DNA of 64,000 nucleotides from Treponema sp. GTDB lineage: Bacteria > Spirochaetota > Spirochaetia > Treponematales > Treponemataceae. Under the pieces are notes generated by a model. It had not been told where the DNA came from, did not search any database, and saw only the letters and a list, made by a program, of their open reading frames with translations. This document shows, one piece after another, positions 42,900-52,323 of this stretch. Position 1 is the stretch's first letter. The number at the start of each line of letters is the position of its first letter. Position numbers and translations under genes: made by a program. The stretch lies in assembly GCA_017484285.1 (NCBI GenBank), contig JAFUTH010000015.1, forward strand, positions 62,001-126,000. The letters run 5' to 3'.

Positions 42900-44924
42900 A
42901 TGTGCTTCCGAAGGATTCTTACAATTCTATTAGTATTATCGGCAGATTTTCTCATTTTCTCGCAGGAAAAACTGCAAGAACACACGAGGGAAATTCCCGT
43001 CGGAAACGCACTCTCCACCGCCGTTGAGGCCTCCCTGCACAAAAACGGATTCTCACCAATCGCGCAAGAGCTTTCTGCCACGGGGCAAGATGCATTCGCC
43101 TACAACATTTCCGTTGAATTCGCTCCGTCAGAAACAGGAAAAATCCTTTCAGAGCAAGAAGATACCGACTCTTCGCTCAGCGATTCGCACACTGACTCGC
43201 TCAAAACCGAGATGATTTTTTGCTTCACGCAGGAAGATTTTTTTTCGCACGAAGAAGCCCTTGTCGAATTCTTGCGTTACCTCAAATCGCTCGAAAAACC
43301 GTTCTCGATTACCGTGTTATTCTCCACGCTTGATTTTAGCGACGGTCTTTTCCATCCGCTGAACGGAACCGAGGTATTCACCACGGCTCTTGAGGGCTCG
43401 GAAAACGCATTCGCAATTCCCGTCACCTTCGACAGCACTACGGAAACGGCAATCAGAACGGGCGGATTGCGGGCGACCTCTCCGCTCTGGCTCACCGAAC
43501 GGATGAGCGGCTCTTTCTTTGACACACGCACCGATTTCGTCTTTGAGACCTCGCTTTCATCGCTCTACACGCTCGGATTGCTCAAAGGAAGCGAACGGCT
43601 TGCCCACTTCGCGCACGCCGGCATTCCCGCGATTGAGATTTCATTCGCGCATGAGAGCGACATTGCAGTCCTCACGCATTTTGTGGACACCTACACCATC
43701 GAGGGCACGGAATTCTGGGATCAGCATTACTTCTACATATCGTTCGGCGGATTTTTCAAGCCTTTTTTTATCAATGAACGCGCGATTCTGCTCAGTTGCT
43801 TTATCTTCGGTCTGATTAGTATCATGCTCGTCTGCATTTTCTCCTTTACTGGCAAAAACGGCGAGAAAAACAAGCGTGATTTTCAGCGTGCATTCTACCT
43901 CATTCCGATTACGCTCGGCATCTCGCTGCTTTCACTGTATCTCGGACAGTACGCCGTCACGCTCTTATCGCGCATACTGCCCGTCAACCTGCTCATTCAA
44001 TATGGCATCAAGATTTTGTTCTCAATGCTGGTCGTCTCGCTCATGTTCAACATTCAAGAACGGCTGAAATTGTCGGTCGCTATTTTCGTCTACGGATACC
44101 TGCTTTCACTCGTGTCGATTTTCAATATTTTTTTGTTCTCAAGCCAGAACCTGCTTCTGTTCATCGCCTTTGTCGCCGAGTACATCATCATTTATCTTTC
44201 ACGCATCACAAAACGGCTCTCAGTGCTCATCGTTTTTTTTGTTTTGATGACGCTGCCGTTCATGCCCTACGCATTCAAAATCATAAAATACGCTGACGAA
44301 GCGGGTATCGCGCGACATGTCTATTCGACGCTCGGCGGAAATCTTCTGCTGACACTCGCGCTCTTTCCGTTTCAGATTATGTGGCTTCGCATTCTCTTTT
44401 TGCTCAACGTATATTCTGGCGCAAAGGGCTACACACCACGGCGCATGATACTCAACAGTCTGCTCTACCTCTTCATCGTGATTACCTTTATTTTTTCCGC
44501 GTTGTTTTTGATTTCTACGTTCATCTACAAGCCAGACACCCGCACACGACAGAGAGCGGAACAAGTGATTGTCCCCGATGAGCAGGGAACGCTCTCTGCA
44601 TGGCTGTCGACCGATGCATTTTCCGGCATGAACACGCATCACGTACATATTCGCTCATATGATGAGGCGGTGCGATACACCGTCACTATTCACGGCATCG
44701 ACACGCCCCACCCGATTTATGATTCCGTCTACGATTATGAGGTCATTTCAAATGGCGATGCCGACATCATCAATTTCATCATTCCAGACTATCCGCCCAA
44801 AAACATCACCATCGATTACGCCGCAGACATGTTTTCATCTGCACGAATCGAAATCACGGCGTTCTACCGAACGGACGAGCCGCACACATTCAGAACCGAA
44901 AAACGCGAGCTGAAGGTCGAATAA
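42900..44924 (+). CDS. Polytopic membrane protein with an exported N-terminal domain
   Basis: About 674 residues from ATG 42900. TTG 42864, preceded by AAGG, is an alternative start. A signal-like segment (RILTILLVLSADFLIFS) is followed by about 270 exported residues reminiscent of a degenerate M28 peptidase fold (GIPAIEISFAH), without clear zinc ligands. Eight or nine membrane helices follow (about 300-550), and then a C-terminal beta-domain of about 120 residues. The general plan resembles Gaa1/M28-like membrane proteins, a weak analogy. The stop is followed directly by the GTG of the polymerase frame, so the two genes may be co-transcribed. Confidence 0.65.
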   Translation: MCFRRILTILLVLSADFLIFSQEKLQEHTREIPVGNALSTAVEASLHKNGFSPIAQELSATGQDAFAYNISVEFAPSETGKILSEQEDTDSSLSDSHTDSLKTEMIFCFTQEDFFSHEEALVEFLRYLKSLEKPFSITVLFSTLDFSDGLFHPLNGTEVFTTALEGSENAFAIPVTFDSTTETAIRTGGLRATSPLWLTERMSGSFFDTRTDFVFETSLSSLYTLGLLKGSERLAHFAHAGIPAIEISFAHESDIAVLTHFVDTYTIEGTEFWDQHYFYISFGGFFKPFFINERAILLSCFIFGLISIMLVCIFSFTGKNGEKNKRDFQRAFYLIPITLGISLLSLYLGQYAVTLLSRILPVNLLIQYGIKILFSMLVVSLMFNIQERLKLSVAIFVYGYLLSLVSIFNIFLFSSQNLLLFIAFVAEYIIIYLSRITKRLSVLIVFFVLMTLPFMPYAFKIIKYADEAGIARHVYSTLGGNLLLTLALFPFQIMWLRILFLLNVYSGAKGYTPRRMILNSLLYLFIVITFIFSALFLISTFIYKPDTRTRQRAEQVIVPDEQGTLSAWLSTDAFSGMNTHHVHIRSYDEAVRYTVTIHGIDTPHPIYDSVYDYEVISNGDADIINFIIPDYPPKNITIDYAADMFSSARIEITAFYRTDEPHTFRTEKRELKVE

Positions 44925-47900
44925 GTGAATAAAGTCTTTCTCCATGTCGATTTAGATGCCTTTTTCGCCTCAGTCGAGCAGCTCGACCACCCAGAATATA
45001 GGGGAAAGCCCGTCATTGTTGGCGGGCTTCCGACAGACCGCCGTTCCGTTGTCTCTACTGCCTCGTATGAAGCGCGTGCATTCGGCGTGCACTCGGCCCT
45101 TCCCACCTTTCAGGCGGTAAAGCTCTGCCCCAACGGAATTTACCTGCGACCGAACATGCGCCGCTACCATGAAAAGAGCGAAGAAGTGATGGCGATTTTT
45201 AGGGAATACTCGCCCGACATTCAGCAGATTTCCGTCGACGAAGCCTTTATCGACCTCACGGGAACGGAACGGCTTTTCGGTGCGCCCGAAGAAACGGCAA
45301 AGCGGCTCAAAAAAGAAGTGCGCGAAAAAACGGGCTTGACCGTCTCGGTGGGCTTGGCTTCGACCAAATACTGCGCGAAAATCGCCTCGGGATTGCAAAA
45401 ACCAGACGGGCTTACGGTCGTGCCATTCGGAAAAGAAAGTGAATTCATGCTCTCGCTTCCGCTCACGAAAGTCTGGGGCGCGGGAAAGAAAACGCTCGCA
45501 AAGCTCGACCAATATGGAATCAAAACCACGCGCGACATTTACAATCGCTCCGAAAAATTGCTCCAAAGCCTCTTTGGGAACGCGGCAGGAACTTTTTTGT
45601 ACAACGCGGTGCGCGGAAATGAGGGAGTCGATTTCCACGCTGACCCGAAATCTCGCTCAATCAGCGCGGAAAACACCTACGAATACGATTTAACCGACAC
45701 CGACGCGATTGAGACCGCGCTTCTCTCGCTCTGCCACACGGTCATGTTCCGAAGTTTGCGCGAAAAGGTGCGAAGTACCACGGTCGCGCTCAAAATCCGC
45801 TACGAGGACTTTACGACGGTGAGCGTTCAAGAGACGAGCGAACGCTATGTTTCAAGCGTAGACGATTTGTTTGAGCGGGCAAAAAATCTCTGCAAAAAAA
45901 AGCGCGACACACGGCTCGCCGTGCGATTGTTCGGGGTCGCCTTGCAGAACATTGAGGACGACACCACCCCGAGGCAGCGGGAATTATTTGACTTCGGCGA
46001 CGAAAAAAAACGCAAACTTGAAAGCGCGATTCTAAAGGCGCAGGAAAAAGACCCCGCGCTCAAAATCACGAAAGCCCGCCTTTTGGGTTCGACTACGCTT
46101 GCACTGCTCTTCGCCCTGCTCCCGATTCAAACGGCGCGGGCTGAAACGCCGCCTGTGAGCGAAAAATCCGCCACTTCCACCGAAAAAGAAGCGGACGGCG
46201 CGGCGGGAATCGTGTTCGACACTTCTCGCCTTCCGCTTTCGGATTCGGGGAAATTCGTCTCGCTTTTTAACAAGGATTTCGGCGAACAGAATGTTGAATT
46301 CTTCGCCGAGGGCTACTGGAAAAGCACGGTCACGGGCGGGGCGACCTATTCGTTCGGATTCGGCACAACGCCCACGCTCTCCACGACTTCGCCCGTCTTC
46401 GCGCAGAATGTGGATTTGAGCCTTTACTTTATGCTGAACCACCACTGGTATTTTGAAGCCGCCTTTGCCGATGAATTCACCAAAAACACCGTGGCGGCAG
46501 GCTACATCGGTGACGGCTACTTAAAGCACGCACGCATTTCAAACCGAAAGATTATTTTTCCGTCGATTTATTCCGTTAACGAAATGAACCGCGGAATCGG
46601 CGGAGGCGAAAACCAGTCACCTGGAATCTCGCTCAACTGGGCGGGCGAAAAATGGCAGGCAGATGCCGTTCTCCGCTACGATTTGCTTGAAGCGCACGAA
46701 AAAACGTGGTACGGAAAAAACGCCGTGAGCATAAACGAAATCGCGCTTTCTTCTTACAACACGGGAAATCAGTACATTTTGCCAAAACAAAGCCTCGTGC
46801 AGAATGTAAAAGCCGTGTATGTCGAAAGTTCTTCGGGAAGCTACCGCGATTCAAAAGGCCGAAAGTACAAAAAACTCGACGAAAGCCAGTATTTGCTCGT
46901 TGCAAGCCAGAATCAGATTTTGCTTTCAAAAGATGCGAAAGCCTACCGTCAGGGCAGCGTGTTGCCAGCGGTGGCGGTCACATTTTATGGGAGCGTTACG
47001 CAGAGTGACTTTGAAACATTTTTCTCAAAAATCAAGGATTGGTTTGGTGAAACGGAAAACGGAAAATTGAAAATGGAAAATTATTTCTATGCGATGTTCG
47101 TTGAAAAGGCGAAAGATGCAAGTGTGACGGGAAAATCTGTGGGAGAGCTGTATTATTCGATTGACGGCGAGGATTGTTTGTTTTTGCAGCATCCATCGGG
47201 ATTTTCGCCTTTTGCGGTGGCTTCCCGCTATGATTGTGGCTCTTCTTCGGCGAGCGATGCGCAGGTCGCGTATTCGAGCACGGGAACGGCAGATTCGGAT
47301 TACACGGCGGTCATCGACGAGGACAATGTGGCTTTTGCGAGTACGGATTTTTTCTATGCAAACCACTTGTACGCAGACATTTCCCGAACGGAAGACGAAG
47401 AATCAACGGACGAAATCGAAAAACTGATTCACGCCGCTTTTCCGCTTGCGAAAGAACACCCCAAAATTTATCTAGGAATCGCGCAGAACGAAGATTTGTG
47501 CCTGCAAGTGCGCTCGTTTACGCCCGTGAACCGCCTTGACATCGGAACAGATGCCGTTTCGGGAACAATTACGGTCTACAAAAACGGCGTAATCGACCCG
47601 ACCGCCCACTATGACTCAGAGTCAGGCACGATTACGCTCTCTTCCGCAGTAGCAAGCAGTGACCACATTACGGCGCGGTGGTACGAAGAAAGCGAGGACT
47701 CAGAATCTGGGGCGGTCGCGACGGCTTCAGGATTTAAATACGACTTCACAGACCGCGTTTCAGCCGACCTTTCCGCTTCTTCACGGTGGAGCTATTCTCC
47801 CGAACGGGAATTTGCCGATTCTTCCTACGCTTCCACAGGATTCGCCACGGTTGCAAGCAAAGTCTCATACACAGGCGAGCGATTTTCTGCAAAAAACACG

Positions 47901-50846
47901 GTCGCTTCCACCTACGAGAACACGAACACCACGGGTCTGTACCGCATTTTGGGAAACGATGATTCTGACGGCGAAACCTACTATCTTTCAAAGACGGCGG
48001 GAATTGACCTTCCGAGCGGATTTTCACCCACTTTGAATGAAAAATCGGCGACAAGCACTACTTCAATCGAATTAAAATCAGAAAAAGACGGCTCAATTGA
48101 ATCCACCGACGGCAAAACGGACTCCGACATTTCAGGCTATGCCATTCCCTTCGAGTGGAATTTTTCGGGAATCACGGCGGGCGCGGACGAAGAGCAAGCA
48201 TGGGCGGCACGCTCGCTCTACACACCCGGAGTTTCTTCCACGCTCGCAAATGCAAGCACATTCTCACTAGCACTTAAAAATCCCGCGTACACGGAAAGTT
48301 TTAACACAGCGGATTGTGCGCTCTACCTGCAATTAGGTGTCTCATCAGACGATGATTTTTCGGTCGAAGAATCTGAAAAGATTCCCACTTGGAAGATTTC
48401 AGACAGCACGGCGGAACAAGTGAAAAAATCCTTCGATTTTTCAAAACCGGGCTGGCAGATTGTCACCGTCACGCTTTCAGACGAGGACAGAAGCGCACTT
48501 TCTTCGCTCGGAGACACAAACGCCCGCCTCATTCTCACCGCAAGCGACACAGCCTCACTTCCTTCAAGCGGCACGATTTTTCTAGGTCCGTACGAAACAG
48601 GCGAACTCACCTTCACTTTTGAAAGTTCCGCCGATGTCACCGCCACGAATTATCAGACCACGGACGCAAGCCTTTCTTCTTCAAAAGTGAAAAAATTCAA
48701 CACATCCTCAAAAAACACCGTGCAGTATTTCGACTGGGATTTTTCTTCCGCACCAAGCGAAAATGCAGAACTCACCTTCACGCGAACCTTTTCCGAAGTC
48801 GATTTGAGCGAATACCAAAAACTCGCGTTCTTTCTCAAAGCCGAAAATGCCCAATCCGTCACGCTCACGCTCTCCCGCCCGAAATCACAAAATGAAGAAA
48901 AAGCACTCGTCTACACCATAGAAAATCCCGCGAGCGACTGGCAAGAATACACCATCGATTTGACAGGCGGCACAGATTCTCAGCTCACCGCGCTCGACAC
49001 GGACATCGTTCCGACAAAAGTCACGATTCTCGTCACCACGCGCGAAAACGGCTCGCTTTCATTCGACGAACTTTACCTAAGCGAAAACACGCCCTTCGTC
49101 GTCTTGCAGGACAAAATCGAAGCGAGCTACAAAATTGACGGCACGATTTTTGAAACGGAAAACCACGAAATCCTAAAAGACTTTTCCGCCTCAGCCACGG
49201 GGAACGGGGCAACTTCAATCGAAACCGAGCATGGAACGAGTAAAGAAAAAACGCTCAAAACAACGGGAAATCTCGGCTTCACGCTCACGAATTTTAAAAT
49301 CAACGCGAGCGCGAGCCTTTCAAACGCCTACAAAAACGCAAAATCGTCCGATTCCACGCAAAAAAACGCCCTCTCATCGGCAAGCCACTCCCTCGAAACC
49401 GAATCGCCGCTCTTTTCGCTCCTCTCGCTCTCAGAACACTACACCTACAGCGCAGAAGACGGCTCGCTCGAAAAAGCAAACGGCGCAACACTCGATTTTT
49501 CAGACTATCATGTTCCGCTCACGCTCAAAGCCGACACAAAGGCAAGTTCTGATTCATGGTCGCTCACCCAGACGGCAAAAGCGGCTTCAGATTTAAAACT
49601 CGGCTCATTCTCGCTCGGAGCAAACGCAAAGCTAAGTCAAAAAATCCTCACCGACTCGGCGGCAAGCTCTTCTTCAACAGGAAAAGAAAAATTCGAGACC
49701 GAACATTACGGCTCTGCATGGAAAAAAATCACCGCATTCAGCTTCGACACGGGAGACGAAAAAGCCTCAAAACGCACGGTCGGCATGGACGGAAAAGCAA
49801 GCTACTCTTTCGAGACGGCAAAACTAAAGCCCGCCCTGCTTTTTGAAACGGAAGGAAATTACAAATCCTCATCAAAAACCACCTTCACCGACAGCACGAA
49901 AGCGGGCTTTGAGATTCCCTTTTCGCTCTCAAAAAACAATTTCTCTTTCTCATGGAAAAAATCCGCGGGAAGCACGGCGAACACGGAAAAAGGCGGCGAC
50001 TATGAGCGCGACAGCGAAGATTTGGCAAAACGGCTGGGCGAAAAATCGTATTTCCTAAAAGCCGCCCCCGTGTACGACCTTGCAAGCCGCCGCCTCGCAA
50101 CAGAAGTCTACGACACGGAGCATGACTCAAACTTCTACACGGGCGCATACGCGTTCACTTGGAAGCGGGCATTTTTTGCAAACAAATACGATTTTTTCAT
50201 TCCGCAAAGCGCAAAACTCGAAGCCACGCGCGACATCCGCACGGGAACAAGCACGAGCGATTTCTACCAAATCAAAAACACCGTGAACTACACCGCACTC
50301 AACATATTCGGCAGGAACGGCACGCTCCCGCTCTTTTCATTCTTTGAAAGCGACGAATACGCCTCATCTCTCACCGCCGCCGTAAAACTCCCGCGCGAAA
50401 CTCCCTCGAATTACACCTACCTCGTCTCGGGCTATGTGCAGGCGACCTTCTATTTTACGAGCCAAAATTATCTCAAAAACGGATTTGAAGGAAGCGTGGA
50501 AGGAAAAGAAGACTGGAAAACAAAATACACGCTCGTCTGGAAGCGAAACGCTCGCACCTCGCTCGCAAAAGGAATCGTCACGATTTTCAGCGCGGAAAAA
50601 GCCGAGAACATCGCAAAAATCACCAAAACTGACAGCCTGAACTTTTCGGCAAGCAGCTCTTCGCCCGCTTCCTCAACAGGAAAGCCCACACGAAAATACA
50701 CCGTCGCCTACACCCACGAGACTGAAACGCAAGTCACGAAATATGTCTCAATTAACACCGATGTGGGCGCAAGCTACTACGCCAACTGGGGAAAAATCGC
50801 CACCCTCACCGCCACAGCAACGATTGGAGCGACGGTGAGGTTTTAA
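44925..50846 (+). CDS. dinB: DNA polymerase IV fused in frame to a giant outer-membrane beta-barrel protein
   Basis: 1973 codons from GTG 44925. Residues 1-386 are a complete Y-family polymerase: FLHVDLDAFFASVEQ (metal Asp), ISVDEAFIDLTG (catalytic Asp-Glu at 105-106), VWGAGKKT helix-hairpin-helix, little-finger domain, and a normal end at ALKITKARLL. Without a stop, residues 388-406 form a signal-peptide core (TTLALLFALLPIQTARA, then ETPP). About 1560 residues of Ser/Thr-rich beta-structure follow, ending ATATIGATVRF with a C-terminal Phe as in BamA substrates. A polymerase and a surface protein cannot share one location. A separate start at TTG 46083, loss of a stop codon, or a sequence error is likely. 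Confidence 0.85.
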   Translation: MNKVFLHVDLDAFFASVEQLDHPEYRGKPVIVGGLPTDRRSVVSTASYEARAFGVHSALPTFQAVKLCPNGIYLRPNMRRYHEKSEEVMAIFREYSPDIQQISVDEAFIDLTGTERLFGAPEETAKRLKKEVREKTGLTVSVGLASTKYCAKIASGLQKPDGLTVVPFGKESEFMLSLPLTKVWGAGKKTLAKLDQYGIKTTRDIYNRSEKLLQSLFGNAAGTFLYNAVRGNEGVDFHADPKSRSISAENTYEYDLTDTDAIETALLSLCHTVMFRSLREKVRSTTVALKIRYEDFTTVSVQETSERYVSSVDDLFERAKNLCKKKRDTRLAVRLFGVALQNIEDDTTPRQRELFDFGDEKKRKLESAILKAQEKDPALKITKARLLGSTTLALLFALLPIQTARAETPPVSEKSATSTEKEADGAAGIVFDTSRLPLSDSGKFVSLFNKDFGEQNVEFFAEGYWKSTVTGGATYSFGFGTTPTLSTTSPVFAQNVDLSLYFMLNHHWYFEAAFADEFTKNTVAAGYIGDGYLKHARISNRKIIFPSIYSVNEMNRGIGGGENQSPGISLNWAGEKWQADAVLRYDLLEAHEKTWYGKNAVSINEIALSSYNTGNQYILPKQSLVQNVKAVYVESSSGSYRDSKGRKYKKLDESQYLLVASQNQILLSKDAKAYRQGSVLPAVAVTFYGSVTQSDFETFFSKIKDWFGETENGKLKMENYFYAMFVEKAKDASVTGKSVGELYYSIDGEDCLFLQHPSGFSPFAVASRYDCGSSSASDAQVAYSSTGTADSDYTAVIDEDNVAFASTDFFYANHLYADISRTEDEESTDEIEKLIHAAFPLAKEHPKIYLGIAQNEDLCLQVRSFTPVNRLDIGTDAVSGTITVYKNGVIDPTAHYDSESGTITLSSAVASSDHITARWYEESEDSESGAVATASGFKYDFTDRVSADLSASSRWSYSPEREFADSSYASTGFATVASKVSYTGERFSAKNTVASTYENTNTTGLYRILGNDDSDGETYYLSKTAGIDLPSGFSPTLNEKSATSTTSIELKSEKDGSIESTDGKTDSDISGYAIPFEWNFSGITAGADEEQAWAARSLYTPGVSSTLANASTFSLALKNPAYTESFNTADCALYLQLGVSSDDDFSVEESEKIPTWKISDSTAEQVKKSFDFSKPGWQIVTVTLSDEDRSALSSLGDTNARLILTASDTASLPSSGTIFLGPYETGELTFTFESSADVTATNYQTTDASLSSSKVKKFNTSSKNTVQYFDWDFSSAPSENAELTFTRTFSEVDLSEYQKLAFFLKAENAQSVTLTLSRPKSQNEEKALVYTIENPASDWQEYTIDLTGGTDSQLTALDTDIVPTKVTILVTTRENGSLSFDELYLSENTPFVVLQDKIEASYKIDGTIFETENHEILKDFSASATGNGATSIETEHGTSKEKTLKTTGNLGFTLTNFKINASASLSNAYKNAKSSDSTQKNALSSASHSLETESPLFSLLSLSEHYTYSAEDGSLEKANGATLDFSDYHVPLTLKADTKASSDSWSLTQTAKAASDLKLGSFSLGANAKLSQKILTDSAASSSSTGKEKFETEHYGSAWKKITAFSFDTGDEKASKRTVGMDGKASYSFETAKLKPALLFETEGNYKSSSKTTFTDSTKAGFEIPFSLSKNNFSFSWKKSAGSTANTEKGGDYERDSEDLAKRLGEKSYFLKAAPVYDLASRRLATEVYDTEHDSNFYTGAYAFTWKRAFFANKYDFFIPQSAKLEATRDIRTGTSTSDFYQIKNTVNYTALNIFGRNGTLPLFSFFESDEYASSLTAAVKLPRETPSNYTYLVSGYVQATFYFTSQNYLKNGFEGSVEGKEDWKTKYTLVWKRNARTSLAKGIVTIFSAEKAENIAKITKTDSLNFSASSSSPASSTGKPTRKYTVAYTHETETQVTKYVSINTDVGASYYANWGKIATLTATATIGATVRF
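47048..47083 (+). repeat. A/T-rich repeat inserted inside the beta-barrel coding region
   Basis: Alternating GAAAACGGAAAATTGAAAA blocks, translated as ETENGKLKMENY. The same block type occurs at 4493-4530 between genes, where it is read as NGKLKTKNGKLK. The insertion keeps the reading frame. Confidence 0.6.
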
Positions 50847-50862
50847 CAGAAGAAAATAAACT

Positions 50863-50890
50863 AGACATCTGTATAATTTATCATTATACT
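50863..50890 (+). promoter_or_regulatory. Promoter of the PBECR-like gene, predicted leaderless
   Basis: TAGACA (50863-50868), 16 bases, TATACT (50885-50890), then six bases to ATG 50897. Confidence 0.6.
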
Positions 50891-50896
50891 CTTATC

Positions 50897-51436
50897 ATGG
50901 GCTTTGGTGAAATTATACAGCACATAGATTTTGTGATTCGTGCGGCGGATGCCAATTCAAACGAAAAAGTATCCGCTGATTTGGGCTGTGCAGAATCGTG
51001 GCTCGTAAAGAATGCGGCAAAAAACGGGCTTTGTATCGGCGGATTTCATCATACGATTGACAATTATTTTGTAAAACACGCGTTCAAAGGACATGGAAAC
51101 AAAAAACAGGAAAAATTACGCGGGCAAGTCGCAATAACCATTAATGACATACGAAATATTCCCGATATTTTGCAAGAAGCCGATTTTTTTGTTTACGGGG
51201 CAAAAAACGCTATCAAGAACGACATAATCATTTTCGTGAAAAATCAAAGTGACGGCTCAACTTTATTTGTGGAAGAGGTGCGGAGTGGCAGAAATGAACT
51301 TGCGGGAAACACCATCTATAAAATGTCTGGCACGAGTGATGCATACACGCTTTCGCGTCACCCCACTCTTTACGCCCGAAACGACACCAGCACTATAAAA
51401 ATAATAGATGTGAACCGAGAGATTGTCAAGAAGTAA
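50897..51436 (+). CDS. Stand-alone PBECR-type (barnase/EndoU/colicin/RelE-like) nuclease domain
   Basis: 179 residues. The family pattern is visible in FVKHAFKGHGNKKQEKLRGQ followed by AITINDIRNIPDILQEAD (given here in two parts), as in phage-encoded barnase-EndoU-ColicinE5/D-RelE domains: a His near the HG, an RGQ, and the DI-x-x-IP helix. In phages this domain is usually the C-terminus of a head or transport protein. Here it forms the whole gene after about 35 residues. It probably cleaves RNA; its target and any immunity partner are not visible. It lies at the start of the second accessory region. Confidence 0.7.
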   Translation: MGFGEIIQHIDFVIRAADANSNEKVSADLGCAESWLVKNAAKNGLCIGGFHHTIDNYFVKHAFKGHGNKKQEKLRGQVAITINDIRNIPDILQEADFFVYGAKNAIKNDIIIFVKNQSDGSTLFVEEVRSGRNELAGNTIYKMSGTSDAYTLSRHPTLYARNDTSTIKIIDVNREIVKK

Positions 51437-51443
51437 AACTCCG

Positions 51444-52277
51444 CTACTTCTCCACAGGGCGGTAATAGAATGTCACATGACGGCGGCTGCTTCCCGCTTC
51501 CTTTTTCATCTCAAAGTCGTCGTCAAAATATTCGATTAAATCAGTGAGCTTTCTGAATCCATAATCAACCGTGTCGAAGCCTGGGTCTTGGCGTTTGAAG
51601 AACGAACCTGCCGCGCTCACATCTGCCCAGCCCGTCTCGTCGGCGTATTTGTCGTAGGCGGTGTTGAGCAATTTGAAAATCTTTCGGAACTGGCGGTCGC
51701 TCATGGCAACCTCGCCGTTCGCGTTCTTGCGCAAAAGCCCTAAGAAAGACTTTTTCGGCTTGTCGGCGGCTTTGTGGCTCTTCCGCTTTTGCTCGGCAAA
51801 TGCCGCGTCTTCCTCTGCGCTCGATTCTTCCTGCTCGTCAACAAGATTTTCGATATAAATGAAGTCATCGCACGCGCTTATGAATGACTGGGGCGTTTTC
51901 TTCTGCCCCACCCCGAACACATAGAGCTGGCTTTCGCGAAGTCGTGTGGCAAGTTTTGTGAAGTCAGAATCGCTCGTAACGAGGGCAATCGCGTCGTACT
52001 TGTCGGTGTAGAGCAAATCCATCGCGTCGATAATCATCGCACTGTCGCTTGAATTCTTCCCCTGCGTGTAAGCAAACTGCTGAACGGGGATAATCGCGTT
52101 GTCGTTCAGCTCGTTCTTCCAGTTTTTGAGCGTGGGAATCGTAAAATCGCCGTACGCGCGCTTGGTGATGATATGCCCGTGCACCGCAATTTCCTGCAAA
52201 ATCGCACGGAGCTTTTTCCCCGGAGTATTATCAGCGTCAATCAAGACCGCAATGTTTTTGTTTTCAATTTCTTCCAT
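51444..52277 (-). CDS. NYN-domain ribonuclease with C-terminal LOTUS/OST-HTH domain
   Basis: 277 residues. The NYN (PIN-like, LabA/DUF88) domain has IAVLIDADNTPGKKL at the start, NSSDSAMIIDAMDLLY, and ALVTSDSDFTKLATRLRE, giving the acidic metal site. A Glu/Lys-rich linker (about 150-180) leads to a winged LOTUS/OST-HTH domain (QFRKIFKLLNTAYDKY, DVSAAGSFFKRQDPGFD). Such proteins are predicted RNA-processing or RNA-silencing nucleases. Its ATG sits six bases after TATAAT. It converges with the PBECR gene. Confidence 0.88.
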   Translation of the reverse strand: MEEIENKNIAVLIDADNTPGKKLRAILQEIAVHGHIITKRAYGDFTIPTLKNWKNELNDNAIIPVQQFAYTQGKNSSDSAMIIDAMDLLYTDKYDAIALVTSDSDFTKLATRLRESQLYVFGVGQKKTPQSFISACDDFIYIENLVDEQEESSAEEDAAFAEQKRKSHKAADKPKKSFLGLLRKNANGEVAMSDRQFRKIFKLLNTAYDKYADETGWADVSAAGSFFKRQDPGFDTVDYGFRKLTDLIEYFDDDFEMKKEAGSSRRHVTFYYRPVEK

Positions 52278-52283
52278 GTTGCC

Positions 52284-52317
52284 ATTATAGCAAATAAACG
52301 GCTCTTCATGCTATAAT
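52284..52317. promoter_or_regulatory. Back-to-back TGC-TATAAT promoters for the NYN and exonuclease genes
   Basis: Minus: TGCTATAAT (-10 at 52284-52289), then GGCAAC and ATG 52277. Plus: TGCTATAAT (-10 at 52312-52317), then GCATGT and ATG 52324. The two start codons are 46 bases apart. Neither promoter has a good -35 box, and both rely on an extended -10. Confidence 0.72.
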
Positions 52318-52323
52318 GCATGT

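Noticed and set aside
44970..50701. Many long reverse and frame-shifted open frames across the polymerase/surface-protein gene
   Set aside because: Ser/Thr/Lys-rich coding sequence with few stop-forming codons gives long shadows in all frames; none has a domain or start signals.
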